NCBI GenBank assembly: GCA_003524145.1
Contig: DODZ01000048.1
Location: 1 to 39,558 of the forward strand
Length of the DNA stretch: 39,558 bases
Source: Candidatus Apopatosoma intestinale
GTDB lineage: Bacteria; Bacillota; Clostridia; Oscillospirales; CAG-272
Direction: 5' to 3'
The notes under the pieces were generated by a model. The model was not told the origin of the DNA. It was given only the letters and a program-made list of their open reading frames with translations, and did no database searches. Position 1 is the first letter of the stretch; every line of letters begins with the position of its first letter. Positions 31,692-39,558 of this stretch are shown in pieces. The translations under genes and the position numbers were made by a program.

Positions 31692-32311
31692 TCGATATTC
31701 CTCATTTTGAATACCTTCTTAGCAACACCCTGCACAATGCACTCGCGGACAAAGAAGTCCTTCATAGTGTCGTTTTCAGGGTGTAAGCGCACCCGATGCT
31801 TTTCAGGCTCCGGATAATAGCGCTTGAGCGTTCCCCCTGCGTCTGAAAACTCGGTGGAAATGACGACAGCCACCTGACCGGGATCAGCATAGCTTTGCTT
31901 GCGTATCAATACAAGGTCGCCGGGTTCAATGCCGATGTTGATCATCGACTCGCCTTGCGCACGGAGGAGAAAATACTCACCGTCGCTGATGAGTTTCTCA
32001 GGCACTTTGATATAGTCGGTGATATCCTCTTCGGCAATGCTCAAAGCACCGCAGGATATGTTACCCACAAGCGGAACGCCTTTCACACGATTAATCTTTC
32101 CTGCCATTTCGGTAAGAACATAACCGTACTCGTCATCAGCTTTGATTTCACCACGGTCAATGAACTGCTGAATGTAACGTCCAACCGTCTGGAACGGCAC
32201 TCCTGTCTCTTCCGTAATGGAACGTAGCGTCAGGCAAGTCTTGCCAGTCACCATATTTTCTTGTATGCACTTTTTCATCGCCGTAATGGCTTCGTAATTG
32301 ATCGGTCGCAT
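31688..32311 (-). CDS. LexA-type autocleaving repressor (S24 family)
   Basis: 207 residues from the ATG at 32311; a longer frame begins inside the operator. The N-terminal part (1-75) holds a winged-helix domain with TLRSITEETGVPFQTVGRYI. The cleavage region PLVGNISCGALSIAEED has Cys87-Gly88 in place of Ala-Gly. Catalytic Ser122 (QGESM) and Lys163 (TLKRY) are present. Such proteins repress element genes and cleave themselves upon RecA activation, linking excision and transfer to DNA damage. The promoter and operators lie directly upstream, indicating autoregulation. It is followed by a coupled zinc-ribbon gene. Confidence 0.88.
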   Translation of the reverse strand: MRPINYEAITAMKKCIQENMVTGKTCLTLRSITEETGVPFQTVGRYIQQFIDRGEIKADDEYGYVLTEMAGKINRVKGVPLVGNISCGALSIAEEDITDYIKVPEKLISDGEYFLLRAQGESMINIGIEPGDLVLIRKQSYADPGQVAVVISTEFSDAGGTLKRYYPEPEKHRVRLHPENDTMKDFFVRECIVQGVAKKVFKMRNIE

Positions 32312-32330
32312 ATCTACCTCACCATATTTC

Positions 32331-32385
32331 GAGACATTTTGTCTTGATACGTTATTATTATACAACTTGTCTCATAATTTGTCAA
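32331..32385 (-). promoter_or_regulatory. LexA-like gene promoter with operator half-sites
   Basis: Minus-strand perfect TTGACA (32380-32385) and perfect TATAAT (32357-32362) with 17 nt between. A palindromic operator AGACA-TTT-TGTCT lies at 32332-32344 downstream, and a related GAGACAAGTTGTAT sits within the spacer on the minus strand (about 32361-32374). Repressor binding there would block the promoter, as expected for autoregulation. Confidence 0.8.
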
Positions 32386-32615
32386 GGGGGTTGGAGAAAT
32401 TTCTTGAGAAAAATTAGTATCTGATTCTCATATATTTGAAGTAAAAGAGAATCGGACTCTTATCATTGAATTGTCTTTCTCAGATTTCTATTCCGAGATC
32501 CATGATAGTAGAGGCATTCTTTTCATTATTTTTTCAGTAATTATACAAATGTGATATCCTGGAACAATTTAGGTTTGTATGCCACTTGCCTTATTTAGAA
32601 AAGATTAAACCGTCT
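32386..32615. other. AT-rich gap between the LexA-like gene and mcrC
   Basis: About 230 nt, rich in A and T, no gene seen. It contains a short palindrome AGAAATTTCT near 32394-32403 and nothing else that I can support. Confidence 0.4.
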
Positions 32616-33647
32616 TTATCTTTCCAATTCAAATAAAGAAAAGACAATACTATCTAACTGTTTTCGAATTTCTGTGAAATCGCAATCCAAATCAAGCGTT
32701 TTGACTGAAATTGCATTACCTCCCATTTTGTAATTGTTGTTCGGTAATACCAATTCGTCGGTCTTTGCATAAAGCAGCATTCCCGATACATTACCGGTGT
32801 TATCTGTATCAAGGTTTTTAACATAAGTGAAAATCTGATACAGATTGCCTGAATGCAAAGAGTTTACATCATACTGCTTTTGCGTTGTATGAGAGTAATA
32901 CTTTGCGTCAATTACCAATGTCTTGGCACCCTGTTTCAGCGTTATATCGCTCTGCATAACAGGCAGCATTTCTATGTATCCGTCATCAGTGGCCCACGGA
33001 ATTTGAGAAGCCGACGCTTTTATTTCGGGATGTTCCTTCCTGTAATACTCAAGAATAAACTTTTCATAAAGCCTGCACATACGCTGCTCGTCAAGGAAAT
33101 CCATCAACTTTGTGCTTCCGTCAGAGGTTGTCTGCAACAACCCTTTAAGTATCAGGTAACAAATCGAAATCAGCATTTGGTATGTCTGATTGTTCTTGTT
33201 AAATTGCAGCTTCCAGTTTATACTTTCTCGTCTAAGTGGCTCTGCCTCTGAGAAATAGATGAGAAGTTTACGAATCTGCTTTTTTCTGTCCTTGCTGATA
33301 CTGCATCTTACAAGAGTATCCATTGTCGTGCGGATAATTCGATTCATATAAGAATTTACCGAAAACTCATCATAATTACACACCAACTGCTTTTTCAGCA
33401 TTGATTGCTCCTTCACCGAAGCTGAAATATCTATTTTGCCACGGAGAGCTGACAAGGACTCTGTTTGAAGCACATATTCTTTACCTAATCCTCTTTTGAT
33501 TTGCAACGAGACTCCCTTAATGAGAATGGCTGCACATAATTCAGCGACATTATCAAATTCTTCCGTCGCCACCTGTTTATATCCCTGCTCATTCAAGACT
33601 TGAAACGCATATGAAAGCATATAGTATATGTTCTGTATGCGTATCAT
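32616..33647 (-). CDS. mcrC: McrC-type restriction nuclease subunit
   Basis: 343 residues. The McrBC_C pattern is present: MIRIQNIYYMLSYAF at the start, LRGKIDISASV in the middle, and the PD-(D/E)xK nuclease core LPVMQSDITLKQGAKTLVIDAKYYS near residues 228-252, with catalytic Asp and Asp-x-Lys. McrC is the nuclease partner that the McrB ring activates. It shares a 4-nt overlap with mcrB. In E. coli the pair cuts DNA containing 5-methylcytosine or related bases; here the target base may differ. Confidence 0.92.
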   Translation of the reverse strand: MIRIQNIYYMLSYAFQVLNEQGYKQVATEEFDNVAELCAAILIKGVSLQIKRGLGKEYVLQTESLSALRGKIDISASVKEQSMLKKQLVCNYDEFSVNSYMNRIIRTTMDTLVRCSISKDRKKQIRKLLIYFSEAEPLRRESINWKLQFNKNNQTYQMLISICYLILKGLLQTTSDGSTKLMDFLDEQRMCRLYEKFILEYYRKEHPEIKASASQIPWATDDGYIEMLPVMQSDITLKQGAKTLVIDAKYYSHTTQKQYDVNSLHSGNLYQIFTYVKNLDTDNTGNVSGMLLYAKTDELVLPNNNYKMGGNAISVKTLDLDCDFTEIRKQLDSIVFSLFELER

Positions 33648-35773
33648 TTTATTGCACTCCTTAAGGTTGCAGACCAGTCCCTTACCTTTGTAGGTTCGTC
33701 AAACCAGTATTCCTTGATTAACGGTATCACTTCATACTCTACAACGGATTTGAGCCATTCATCGGTAATTTCATCGTCGGTACAGAAGTAACTATGTCCA
33801 ATTCTGAAACCGTCTCCCAATGACTCGTCTGATGATATTGTATTGTTAAGGGACTCAACAACGGTTATCAGACTTTCCAGTTTTGGAGAGTTCTTTTCCG
33901 CTAAGTAACTCTTGAAGCCTTCCGAAGAAAAAGCCGGCGCAAAATCAAAGAACGCGAACCTTCTTCTTAACGCATAATCCATAAGTGCAAGGCTTCTGTC
34001 CGCCGTGTTCATCATTCCGATAATTCTCACATTCTGAGGAACTGTGAACCATTCATTTGAATAGAGCAATTTTATCTTTTCGCCACGTTTGTCTTTTTCA
34101 ATCAACATCATCAACTCGCCGAGAATTTTACTCAAATTACCACGGTTGATTTCATCAATGATGAAGAAATACGGTCTTTCATTATCTTCTTCCGCTTCTT
34201 TGCAGAATTTATAGAACGCACCGTTTTCAAGTTCAAATCCTTCTTTTGAAGGTCTGTATCCCTGAATAAAATCTTCATAAGAGTAGCTTTGGTGGAACTG
34301 CACCATTGCTACACGGCTGGTGTCTTTTTGACCCATTATGGAATAGGCAAGTCGCTTTGCGGCAAAAGTCTTGCCCACACCCGGAGCACCCTGCAAAATA
34401 ACATTGTATTTTGCTTCAAGCAATTCTGTCAGGGTGTTATATGTATCTTCGTCCATATATACTTCATTCAGAAAATCGTCCTTTGAATATGGCGGATACT
34501 TGATTTCTTTCTGTTCCGACACTTCTTCCGGCGTATCTTCTGCGAACAAATCAAGTAGCTGCTGAACATAATCGGGATAAGCCGATATGTTGGTAAGTGT
34601 TTTCATAACAGCCTGTCCGGGGTGTTCCCATTCGCCGTTATTCTGCCAGTCAACTTTTCTAATATGTTTATATGTGTTTCTTGATGAATCGTAAATATAA
34701 TCGGAAGTCACAATACCTCTACCGATAATTTTGTGCATTCCTTTTTTAACGAAAACTACATCGCCGACTTTAATCTCGTTTGCAAACTGCCATAGGCAAT
34801 GAGCATTATTCTTGTATGAATAGCTTGCGTCATAGACTTTCTTCATAAAATCTTTGATTTCTTCTTTAGAAGCAAAGTCTTTCAGATTGGTTACTTCGTC
34901 CCAGCCGATTCCCATAATGCCATTCCTGTAGAACTCGTCCCACATACAAGCATTATCGCCGGGAGAATATATCCAATACGATGTCTCTTTGACATTTGAA
35001 TCAATATCCGGTGTCTCTGTTTTCTTTTCATCGGCATAGGCGTGAAATGATAGTTCCGGAAAGCTATGATACTCATATTCGCTACTTTTCAGGGCATTTC
35101 TTGCCTGCTCACACATAAACAAATAATTAGAACCGTTAGGAATATCTCTATTTATTGAAGAAAAGATAGTCGTAAAGTAATGCGGCATATTATCTACATC
35201 AGTCAGGAATCGTTTATTGTTATTATCAAGGTTTATAAATGTGTATGGTCTAACCTGATACAAAGCAATGGTTAGTTTCGGCAATCCAATTAAGGACAAA
35301 CTTAATGCTTTTTCAAATGCAATGGCTAAATCATCTTTATTTGAACTATCTTTTGAATATACAAGGGCTTTCTCAAATAAGTCCCACAGTATGTCAAAGC
35401 ACTCAGGCTCTCTTTTGGGGTCGCCTACATAATGGTAGAAACAATATTGATTATAGTTGAACATAGGTATCCCATCAAAATCAGACGGCACATTTGATGT
35501 AACCCCAAAAGCTTTTTTATAACCAGTACAAAGGGCAATTCGTGCTTCGTCACTTTGCTTACCACGATTAAATAATGCAAAAACTGTAAACGGGTCAATG
35601 TCCGGTATAATCTCATTATCTTTTTCAATTTTCGGTAAATTCTTATTTGCTTCTTTGTGAGCCAGTTTAACTTTTTCTACTAATGACGCCCTATTGTCTT
35701 TATAAGTAAGAATTATGTCTGCTAACTCCTGATAAAACGGTATCCACGAAAAGTTTGGTTTATTCATTTCCAA
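33644..35773 (-). CDS. mcrB: McrB-type GTPase with an EVE-like modified-base reader domain
   Basis: 709 residues. Residues 1-260 are a helical N-terminal part of unclear function. Residues about 264-410 resemble an EVE/PUA-like domain (YWIYSPGDNACMWDEFYRNG onwards, IGWDEV and KVGDVVFVKKGMHKIIGRGIV), of the type that reads modified bases. The AAA+ GTPase follows: Walker A QGAPGVGKT (about 462-470), FFIIDEINRG (~533-542), and the GTP-specific MNTADRS (~587-593). McrB rings move along DNA and activate McrC. Next to hsdR with only 7 nt between, so the genes form one operon. Confidence 0.9.
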   Translation of the reverse strand: MEMNKPNFSWIPFYQELADIILTYKDNRASLVEKVKLAHKEANKNLPKIEKDNEIIPDIDPFTVFALFNRGKQSDEARIALCTGYKKAFGVTSNVPSDFDGIPMFNYNQYCFYHYVGDPKREPECFDILWDLFEKALVYSKDSSNKDDLAIAFEKALSLSLIGLPKLTIALYQVRPYTFINLDNNNKRFLTDVDNMPHYFTTIFSSINRDIPNGSNYLFMCEQARNALKSSEYEYHSFPELSFHAYADEKKTETPDIDSNVKETSYWIYSPGDNACMWDEFYRNGIMGIGWDEVTNLKDFASKEEIKDFMKKVYDASYSYKNNAHCLWQFANEIKVGDVVFVKKGMHKIIGRGIVTSDYIYDSSRNTYKHIRKVDWQNNGEWEHPGQAVMKTLTNISAYPDYVQQLLDLFAEDTPEEVSEQKEIKYPPYSKDDFLNEVYMDEDTYNTLTELLEAKYNVILQGAPGVGKTFAAKRLAYSIMGQKDTSRVAMVQFHQSYSYEDFIQGYRPSKEGFELENGAFYKFCKEAEEDNERPYFFIIDEINRGNLSKILGELMMLIEKDKRGEKIKLLYSNEWFTVPQNVRIIGMMNTADRSLALMDYALRRRFAFFDFAPAFSSEGFKSYLAEKNSPKLESLITVVESLNNTISSDESLGDGFRIGHSYFCTDDEITDEWLKSVVEYEVIPLIKEYWFDEPTKVRDWSATLRSAIK

Positions 35774-35780
35774 TCACCTC

Positions 35781-38700
35781 TTAAACTTCCATCATATTAT
35801 CCGTCCAGAGTTCACACTGTGTCATAACTGTCTGAACGGCATCCTCCATACCTTCCGGCGGATACTTGTGCTTTTTCAAAAGTTTCTTGATAAGCATACG
35901 CATTTTTGCTCTTGCAGATTCACGCTTTTGCCAGTCTATCGTTTTATTCTTACGGAGCGTATCTGTAAGCTCCTTTGTAATGGCAATCAATTCGTCGTTT
36001 TCGTAGAAGTCTTTAATTGCCTGTGGCTTTGTTAATGCATCATAGAAAGCAAGTTCATCAGCAGTCAATCCGAGTTTGTCGCCCTCTTCCTGTGCTGCGG
36101 CGATTTGCTTTGCCAATTTCAGCATTTCTTCAATGACTTCTTCATTGGTCAGCATACCGTTGAGATAAGCATTGAGAGAACGCTGCATAATCTCGCTGAA
36201 TTTTTCGGACTTAACAACATTCGTTCTGCGATAGACCGACACCTGTTCCGCAATCAGTTTTTTCAGGATTTCGACAGCAAGGTTCTTTTCCTTCATATTT
36301 GAGACTTCCTGCAGGAACTTCGGGTCAAACAAAGAAAATTCTTCTTTAATGTCTGAGAACAGGTTGATAACACCGTCGCTCTTGATACTTTGCTTCAAAA
36401 GTTCATTGATTCTTGCGTTCATTTCCGGCAAGGAAATCTTTTTTTCGACACCTGTGTTTGTCAGCCTGAGTACCAATACACGCACGGACTCGAAGAACGC
36501 TGCTTCAAAGCGGCTGTCCTCTGGAGCCAAAGATGAACATAGAGACAACGCCTGATGAAGCATAAGGGCTTCTTTTACGAAAGAGTCTTTCTCGTCAACT
36601 TTTTCTCTGCCCATGATGAAGTTGACAGCACCGCTGATAGTCTTTGCTCTTTCAAGGTCTGTGCCGTTTTGAAATTTGGAATAATCATATCCGTGGAATT
36701 TGTCACGGCAAACAGACATCTTTTCCAAGAATTTAGGATAAGCAACCTTAGCAACATCAGTATCCCCGTAGTTCTTCTTATCACGGGAGGTATAGTCATT
36801 CATTGCCTGCTTCAAGGCGGTGGCAATACCTACATAGTCAACAACAAGTCCGCCTTCTTTGTCTCCGAATACACGGTTTACACGGGCGATTGCCTGCATA
36901 AGATTGTGTCCGGACATAGGCTTGTAAACATACATCGTGGCAAGAGACGGCACATCAAATCCGGTCAGCCACATATCAACAACAATAGCGATTTTCAAAG
37001 GACTGTTATTATCTTTGAATTTCTTTGCAAGCTCGTCTTTATGGTGCTTGTTGCCGATAATCTGTCGCCATTCTTCCGGGTCATTATTGCCGGAGGTCAT
37101 AACGACTGCCACCTTTTCTGTCCAAGCAGGACGAAGCTCCAAGATTCTCTTGTAAATCTTCATAGCGATAGGGCGGGAATAGGCAACAATCATCGCCTTA
37201 CCTGTCAACAGGTTTTCACGGTTATTCTCATAGTGGTCGAGAATATCGCAAACTAACGAATTGATTGTATTATCGTTTCCGAGAACGGCTTCCATCTGTC
37301 CAAGCTCACGTTTGCTCTTTTCAATGACTTCCTCATCTGCATTGGCTGCCATAATGTCATACTCGGCGTCGATCAGTTTTAAGGTTGCTTCATCAAGGTT
37401 GAGCTTAATTACACGGCTTTCATAGTAAACCGGGCGGGTAGCACCGTCCTCGACAGCCTGCGTCATATCGTAGATGTCAATGTAATCTCCGAATACCTCA
37501 CGGGTGCTGCGGTCTTTGGAGGAGATAGGAGTACCCGTAAAGCCAATATATGTAGCGTTCGGTAAGGTGTTGCGGATAATACGGGCTGTGCCGATTTTTA
37601 GCTTTCCTGTCTTTTCGTCCATCTTCTCGGCAAGTCCGTATTGTCCTCTGTGTGCTTCATCAGCCATAACAACGATATTGTGGCGTTCAGACAGCGGTTC
37701 GTGGGACTCCTCAAACTTTTGCATTGTAGTAAAGATAATTCCGTTTGCCTGTCTGCCGGCAAGCAGAGATTTCAAGTGTTCACGGCTTTCCGCGTGCATA
37801 GGCTCTTGTCTTAAATAGTCCTTGCACTTTGCAAACTGTCCGTAGAGCTGGTCGTCAAGGTCGTTTCTGTCGGTCAGCACCACGATTGTTGGGCTGTCTA
37901 ATGCTTCCTGCAACAAATGAGCATAGAAAACCATAGAAAGCGATTTTCCGCTTCCTTGTGTATGCCAAAACACACCGCCTTTACCGTCGGTAACAGTAGC
38001 GTGCTTTGTGGACTCAATCGCTTTTCTTACGGCAAAATACTGATGGTAGCCGGCAAGAATTTTGAATGTATTGATACCCTCATTAGAGAAGCAAATGAAG
38101 TTTTTTATAATATCGAGCAGTCTTTCCTTTTGGAACATACCCTCAAAGAAAGTATCAAACTGAGCATACTGTGTGTTTTCATAGTCACCGTCTTTGGTTT
38201 TCCACTCCATAAAGCGGTCTTCACCGGAGGTGATCGTACCCGCTTTGGAGGTTAACTGGTCACTCATAACGCAGATAGCGTTGTAAATGAACATAGACGG
38301 GATTTCCTGCATATAGTTACGGAGCTGCCTGTACGCTTCGGAAGCGTCCGTTTCTTCACGGGAAGGAGATTTAAGCTCAACCAATACAACAGGTAAACCG
38401 TTCAAAAAGAGAATTACATCCGGGCGTTTGTTGCTGTTTTCAATGAAAGTCCACTGATTAGCGACGATAAAGGAGTTGTTGTCGGGATTTTTGTAGTCAA
38501 CAAGATAGACGATAGAGGAACGCTCCTCGCCGCCCACAAAAAATCTTACAGGGATACCGTTTTGCAGATAGTCCATAAAAACGGCGTTTTTCTGCACAAG
38601 CTCTCCGTTTTCAAAGTTTTTGAGCTTATACAAAGCGTCCTGAATGGCGTCATCAGGCAACCCTCTGTTCAAACGATACAGAGAGTCAAGCAATACTTCC

Positions 38701-38825
38701 TCATATAACGGACAGTAAAAATCCCTTGGGGTATCGGGACCGTATGCGTACTCGTATCCCAAATCATTTCTAAATAGCTCGATTACAGAGTTTTCATAAT
38801 CGGCTTCGGTATATAATCCCGGCAT
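35781..38825 (-). CDS. hsdR: Type I restriction endonuclease subunit R
   Basis: 1014 residues, a full-length HsdR. The N-terminal nuclease domain has PDVILFLNG (Asp ~134) and VVLVELKSP (Glu-x-Lys ~147-149) of the PD-ExK site. The motor has Walker A QGSGKSLSM (~288-296), VVMADEAHRGQYG (~383-395), and SF2 motifs GFTGTPIS, AIVVDMWLTGFDVP and QAIARVNR. It is the DNA translocase and cutting subunit of a type I system; HsdM and HsdS must be supplied and are not in the window. The order TIR-like, hsdR, mcrB, mcrC suggests one transcript with the missing subunits upstream, beyond the right edge. Confidence 0.95.
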   Translation of the reverse strand: MPGLYTEADYENSVIELFRNDLGYEYAYGPDTPRDFYCPLYEEVLLDSLYRLNRGLPDDAIQDALYKLKNFENGELVQKNAVFMDYLQNGIPVRFFVGGEERSSIVYLVDYKNPDNNSFIVANQWTFIENSNKRPDVILFLNGLPVVLVELKSPSREETDASEAYRQLRNYMQEIPSMFIYNAICVMSDQLTSKAGTITSGEDRFMEWKTKDGDYENTQYAQFDTFFEGMFQKERLLDIIKNFICFSNEGINTFKILAGYHQYFAVRKAIESTKHATVTDGKGGVFWHTQGSGKSLSMVFYAHLLQEALDSPTIVVLTDRNDLDDQLYGQFAKCKDYLRQEPMHAESREHLKSLLAGRQANGIIFTTMQKFEESHEPLSERHNIVVMADEAHRGQYGLAEKMDEKTGKLKIGTARIIRNTLPNATYIGFTGTPISSKDRSTREVFGDYIDIYDMTQAVEDGATRPVYYESRVIKLNLDEATLKLIDAEYDIMAANADEEVIEKSKRELGQMEAVLGNDNTINSLVCDILDHYENNRENLLTGKAMIVAYSRPIAMKIYKRILELRPAWTEKVAVVMTSGNNDPEEWRQIIGNKHHKDELAKKFKDNNSPLKIAIVVDMWLTGFDVPSLATMYVYKPMSGHNLMQAIARVNRVFGDKEGGLVVDYVGIATALKQAMNDYTSRDKKNYGDTDVAKVAYPKFLEKMSVCRDKFHGYDYSKFQNGTDLERAKTISGAVNFIMGREKVDEKDSFVKEALMLHQALSLCSSLAPEDSRFEAAFFESVRVLVLRLTNTGVEKKISLPEMNARINELLKQSIKSDGVINLFSDIKEEFSLFDPKFLQEVSNMKEKNLAVEILKKLIAEQVSVYRRTNVVKSEKFSEIMQRSLNAYLNGMLTNEEVIEEMLKLAKQIAAAQEEGDKLGLTADELAFYDALTKPQAIKDFYENDELIAITKELTDTLRKNKTIDWQKRESARAKMRMLIKKLLKKHKYPPEGMEDAVQTVMTQCELWTDNMMEV

Positions 38826-38840
38826 AAATCTCTCTCCTCT

Positions 38841-39515
38841 CTAAAGCTTAGATACTTCTATTTCATAACCATTTCGATTCATTTCCTTTGCCAAGGACAG
38901 CGCCGCATCTTCTACATTTTCCTTAAAAGGAATGTAGATAAGACCATTAATATCTGATGGAGCTTCCATATCTTCTGCTTGTGATAACAAAATCGCTACT
39001 TTAGAACGACCTTTTGTTGCAAGCAGCATTCCTAATTCCAATACAACATTTTGTCTAACACGATATTTTTTACCAATTTCATTATTTTTGGCATATCCAA
39101 TATCATCGGGAGTAGCAAGCACTATACCGAAATCGGCTTGTTTTGTGTATTTTTCGAGCTTTTCAATTATGGTCCCTCCATCTGATGGGAGTTGATCTAA
39201 TATGAGTGGTTCCAAATCCCATCGACGAAGCATTGCCTCTAATTGTGTTCTTGCATTTTTATCGTGACCATAAACAACAAAAACCTTGTTGTTTTGTTGT
39301 GCCCCTGTTGTTCCTTCAGATAATATTTTATCTATTTCAGGTGCATTTTTTCCCTGGCAGTTTACGGTTCCTTTGTCCCAACAGTTAATAATGCACCCAT
39401 TTGAAAGTTTTAATACTGTACCAAGGTTGTTTCCGGTACGTGTTTCATTAGAAATAGTATGTCCCGACTTTTTGAGCAAAGTCTTTACTTGTTCGAGATT
39501 TAAGTTAATAGCCAT
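38841..39515 (-). CDS. TIR-like domain effector with TBP-like N-terminal domain
   Basis: 224 residues. Residues 77-200 match the predicted nucleotide-binding TIR-like domain (PF10137): KVFVVYGHDKNARTQL, LILDQLPSDGGTIIEKLE, ADFGIVLATPDDIG and RQNVVLELGMLLA, with candidate catalytic Glu160. Such domains cleave NAD or bind nucleotides in CBASS-like and other abortive defence systems. Residues 1-60 end in LKLSNGCIINCWDKGTVNCQ, which resembles the TBP-like N-terminal domain of RNase HIII, a fold that binds nucleic acid hybrids; this similarity is my inference. It has its own AAAGGAA ribosome site and is 15 nt upstream of hsdR, in the same operon. Confidence 0.82.
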   Translation of the reverse strand: MAINLNLEQVKTLLKKSGHTISNETRTGNNLGTVLKLSNGCIINCWDKGTVNCQGKNAPEIDKILSEGTTGAQQNNKVFVVYGHDKNARTQLEAMLRRWDLEPLILDQLPSDGGTIIEKLEKYTKQADFGIVLATPDDIGYAKNNEIGKKYRVRQNVVLELGMLLATKGRSKVAILLSQAEDMEAPSDINGLIYIPFKENVEDAALSLAKEMNRNGYEIEVSKL

Positions 39516-39558
39516 AATTAAATTCCTTTCTATTTTTTATTGCTAAACAATAATTTAG

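Larger units (their letters stand above)
25224..39558. mobile_element. Integrative mobilizable element in tRNA-Ser, right end outside the window
   Basis: All genes from the integrase to the TIR-like protein lie on one strand beside the tRNA-Ser 3' end. They comprise integrase, relaxase, MobC, oriT-like repeats, a RepA-like ATPase, an excisionase-type protein, a LexA-like regulator and a defence cargo. The left end lies within the 3' half of tRNA-Ser or just beyond, so the left boundary given is approximate; the true crossover could be anywhere between 25178 and 25274. No type IV secretion genes are seen, so transfer would need a helper. The right attachment site is not in the window. Confidence 0.8.

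Noticed and set aside
25507..39515. Prophage
   Set aside because: No capsid, terminase, tail or lysis genes; relaxase, MobC and oriT-like structure indicate a mobilizable element.
39543..39558. CTAAA/TTTAG inverted repeat at the window end as attR
   Set aside because: It is short, shows no tRNA-Ser sequence and the defence operon seems to continue; more likely a hairpin or chance.

Overview
The window looks like part of a Gram-positive, spore-forming gut-type Clostridia chromosome (Oscillospiraceae/Ruminococcaceae-like). The reasons are sigma-A promoters with clean 17-nt spacers, strong GGAGG ribosome sites, lipoprotein signal peptides, an ECF vitamin transporter subunit, a CotF-type coat protein and a CD1247-like Cys-rich protein. 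The genus cannot be fixed from sequence alone. The window falls into two parts: an ordinary chromosome (1-24707) and a mobile element inserted at a serine tRNA gene (about 25184 to beyond the right edge).

Chromosomal part. A truncated LamG-fold protein (1-495) is followed by a divergent SGNH esterase and then a complete branched-chain amino acid ABC importer (livJ-livH-livM-livG-livF, 2310-7149), preceded by a small membrane protein gene and an intrinsic terminator that looks like an attenuator. Next is a folate locus: a sigma-A promoter, a tetrahydrofolate riboswitch (7277-7397), and a single reading frame fusing the folate S-component FolT to folylpolyglutamate synthase FolC. A tightly coupled minus-strand operon follows (DUF4097 lipoprotein, HPr-kinase-like ATPase, PqqD-like chaperone, S24/S26 peptidase), reminiscent of peptide-modification cassettes. 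Then come dapB, two small spore-coat-type genes, and a long minus-strand run: GH78 alpha-L-rhamnosidase, SbcD/YhaO-like nuclease, M24 aminopeptidase, EF-P, a Cys/Asp-rich zinc-ribbon protein, a PrsA-like foldase and a CPBP membrane protease. A YgiQ radical SAM protein and an AT-rich DUF2726/CFI-box protein complete this part.

tRNA hot spot (24732-25326). A consensus promoter is followed by two truncated, exactly identical 47-nt copies of the 5' half of tRNA-Ser(CGA), each ending at the anticodon loop, and then by the intact tRNA-Ser. This is the most unusual non-coding structure in the window and looks like a record of repeated site-specific recombination at this tRNA.

Mobile element (25224/25275 to >39558). 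All genes are on the minus strand: tyrosine integrase next to the tRNA, MobA/L-type relaxase, MobC, a probable oriT surrounded by eight copies of a GTGACGRT-type repeat, a putative ADP-ribosyltransferase-like protein, a RepA-like AAA ATPase, an excisionase-type DNA-binding protein, a zinc-ribbon protein and a LexA-type repressor with its own operator-bearing promoter. No conjugation pore genes are visible, so this fits an integrative mobilizable element (IME). Its cargo is a defence cassette: McrC, McrB with an EVE-like reader domain, type I restriction subunit HsdR, and a TIR-like effector whose N-terminus resembles the TBP-like domain of RNase HIII. HsdM/HsdS would be expected just beyond the right edge.
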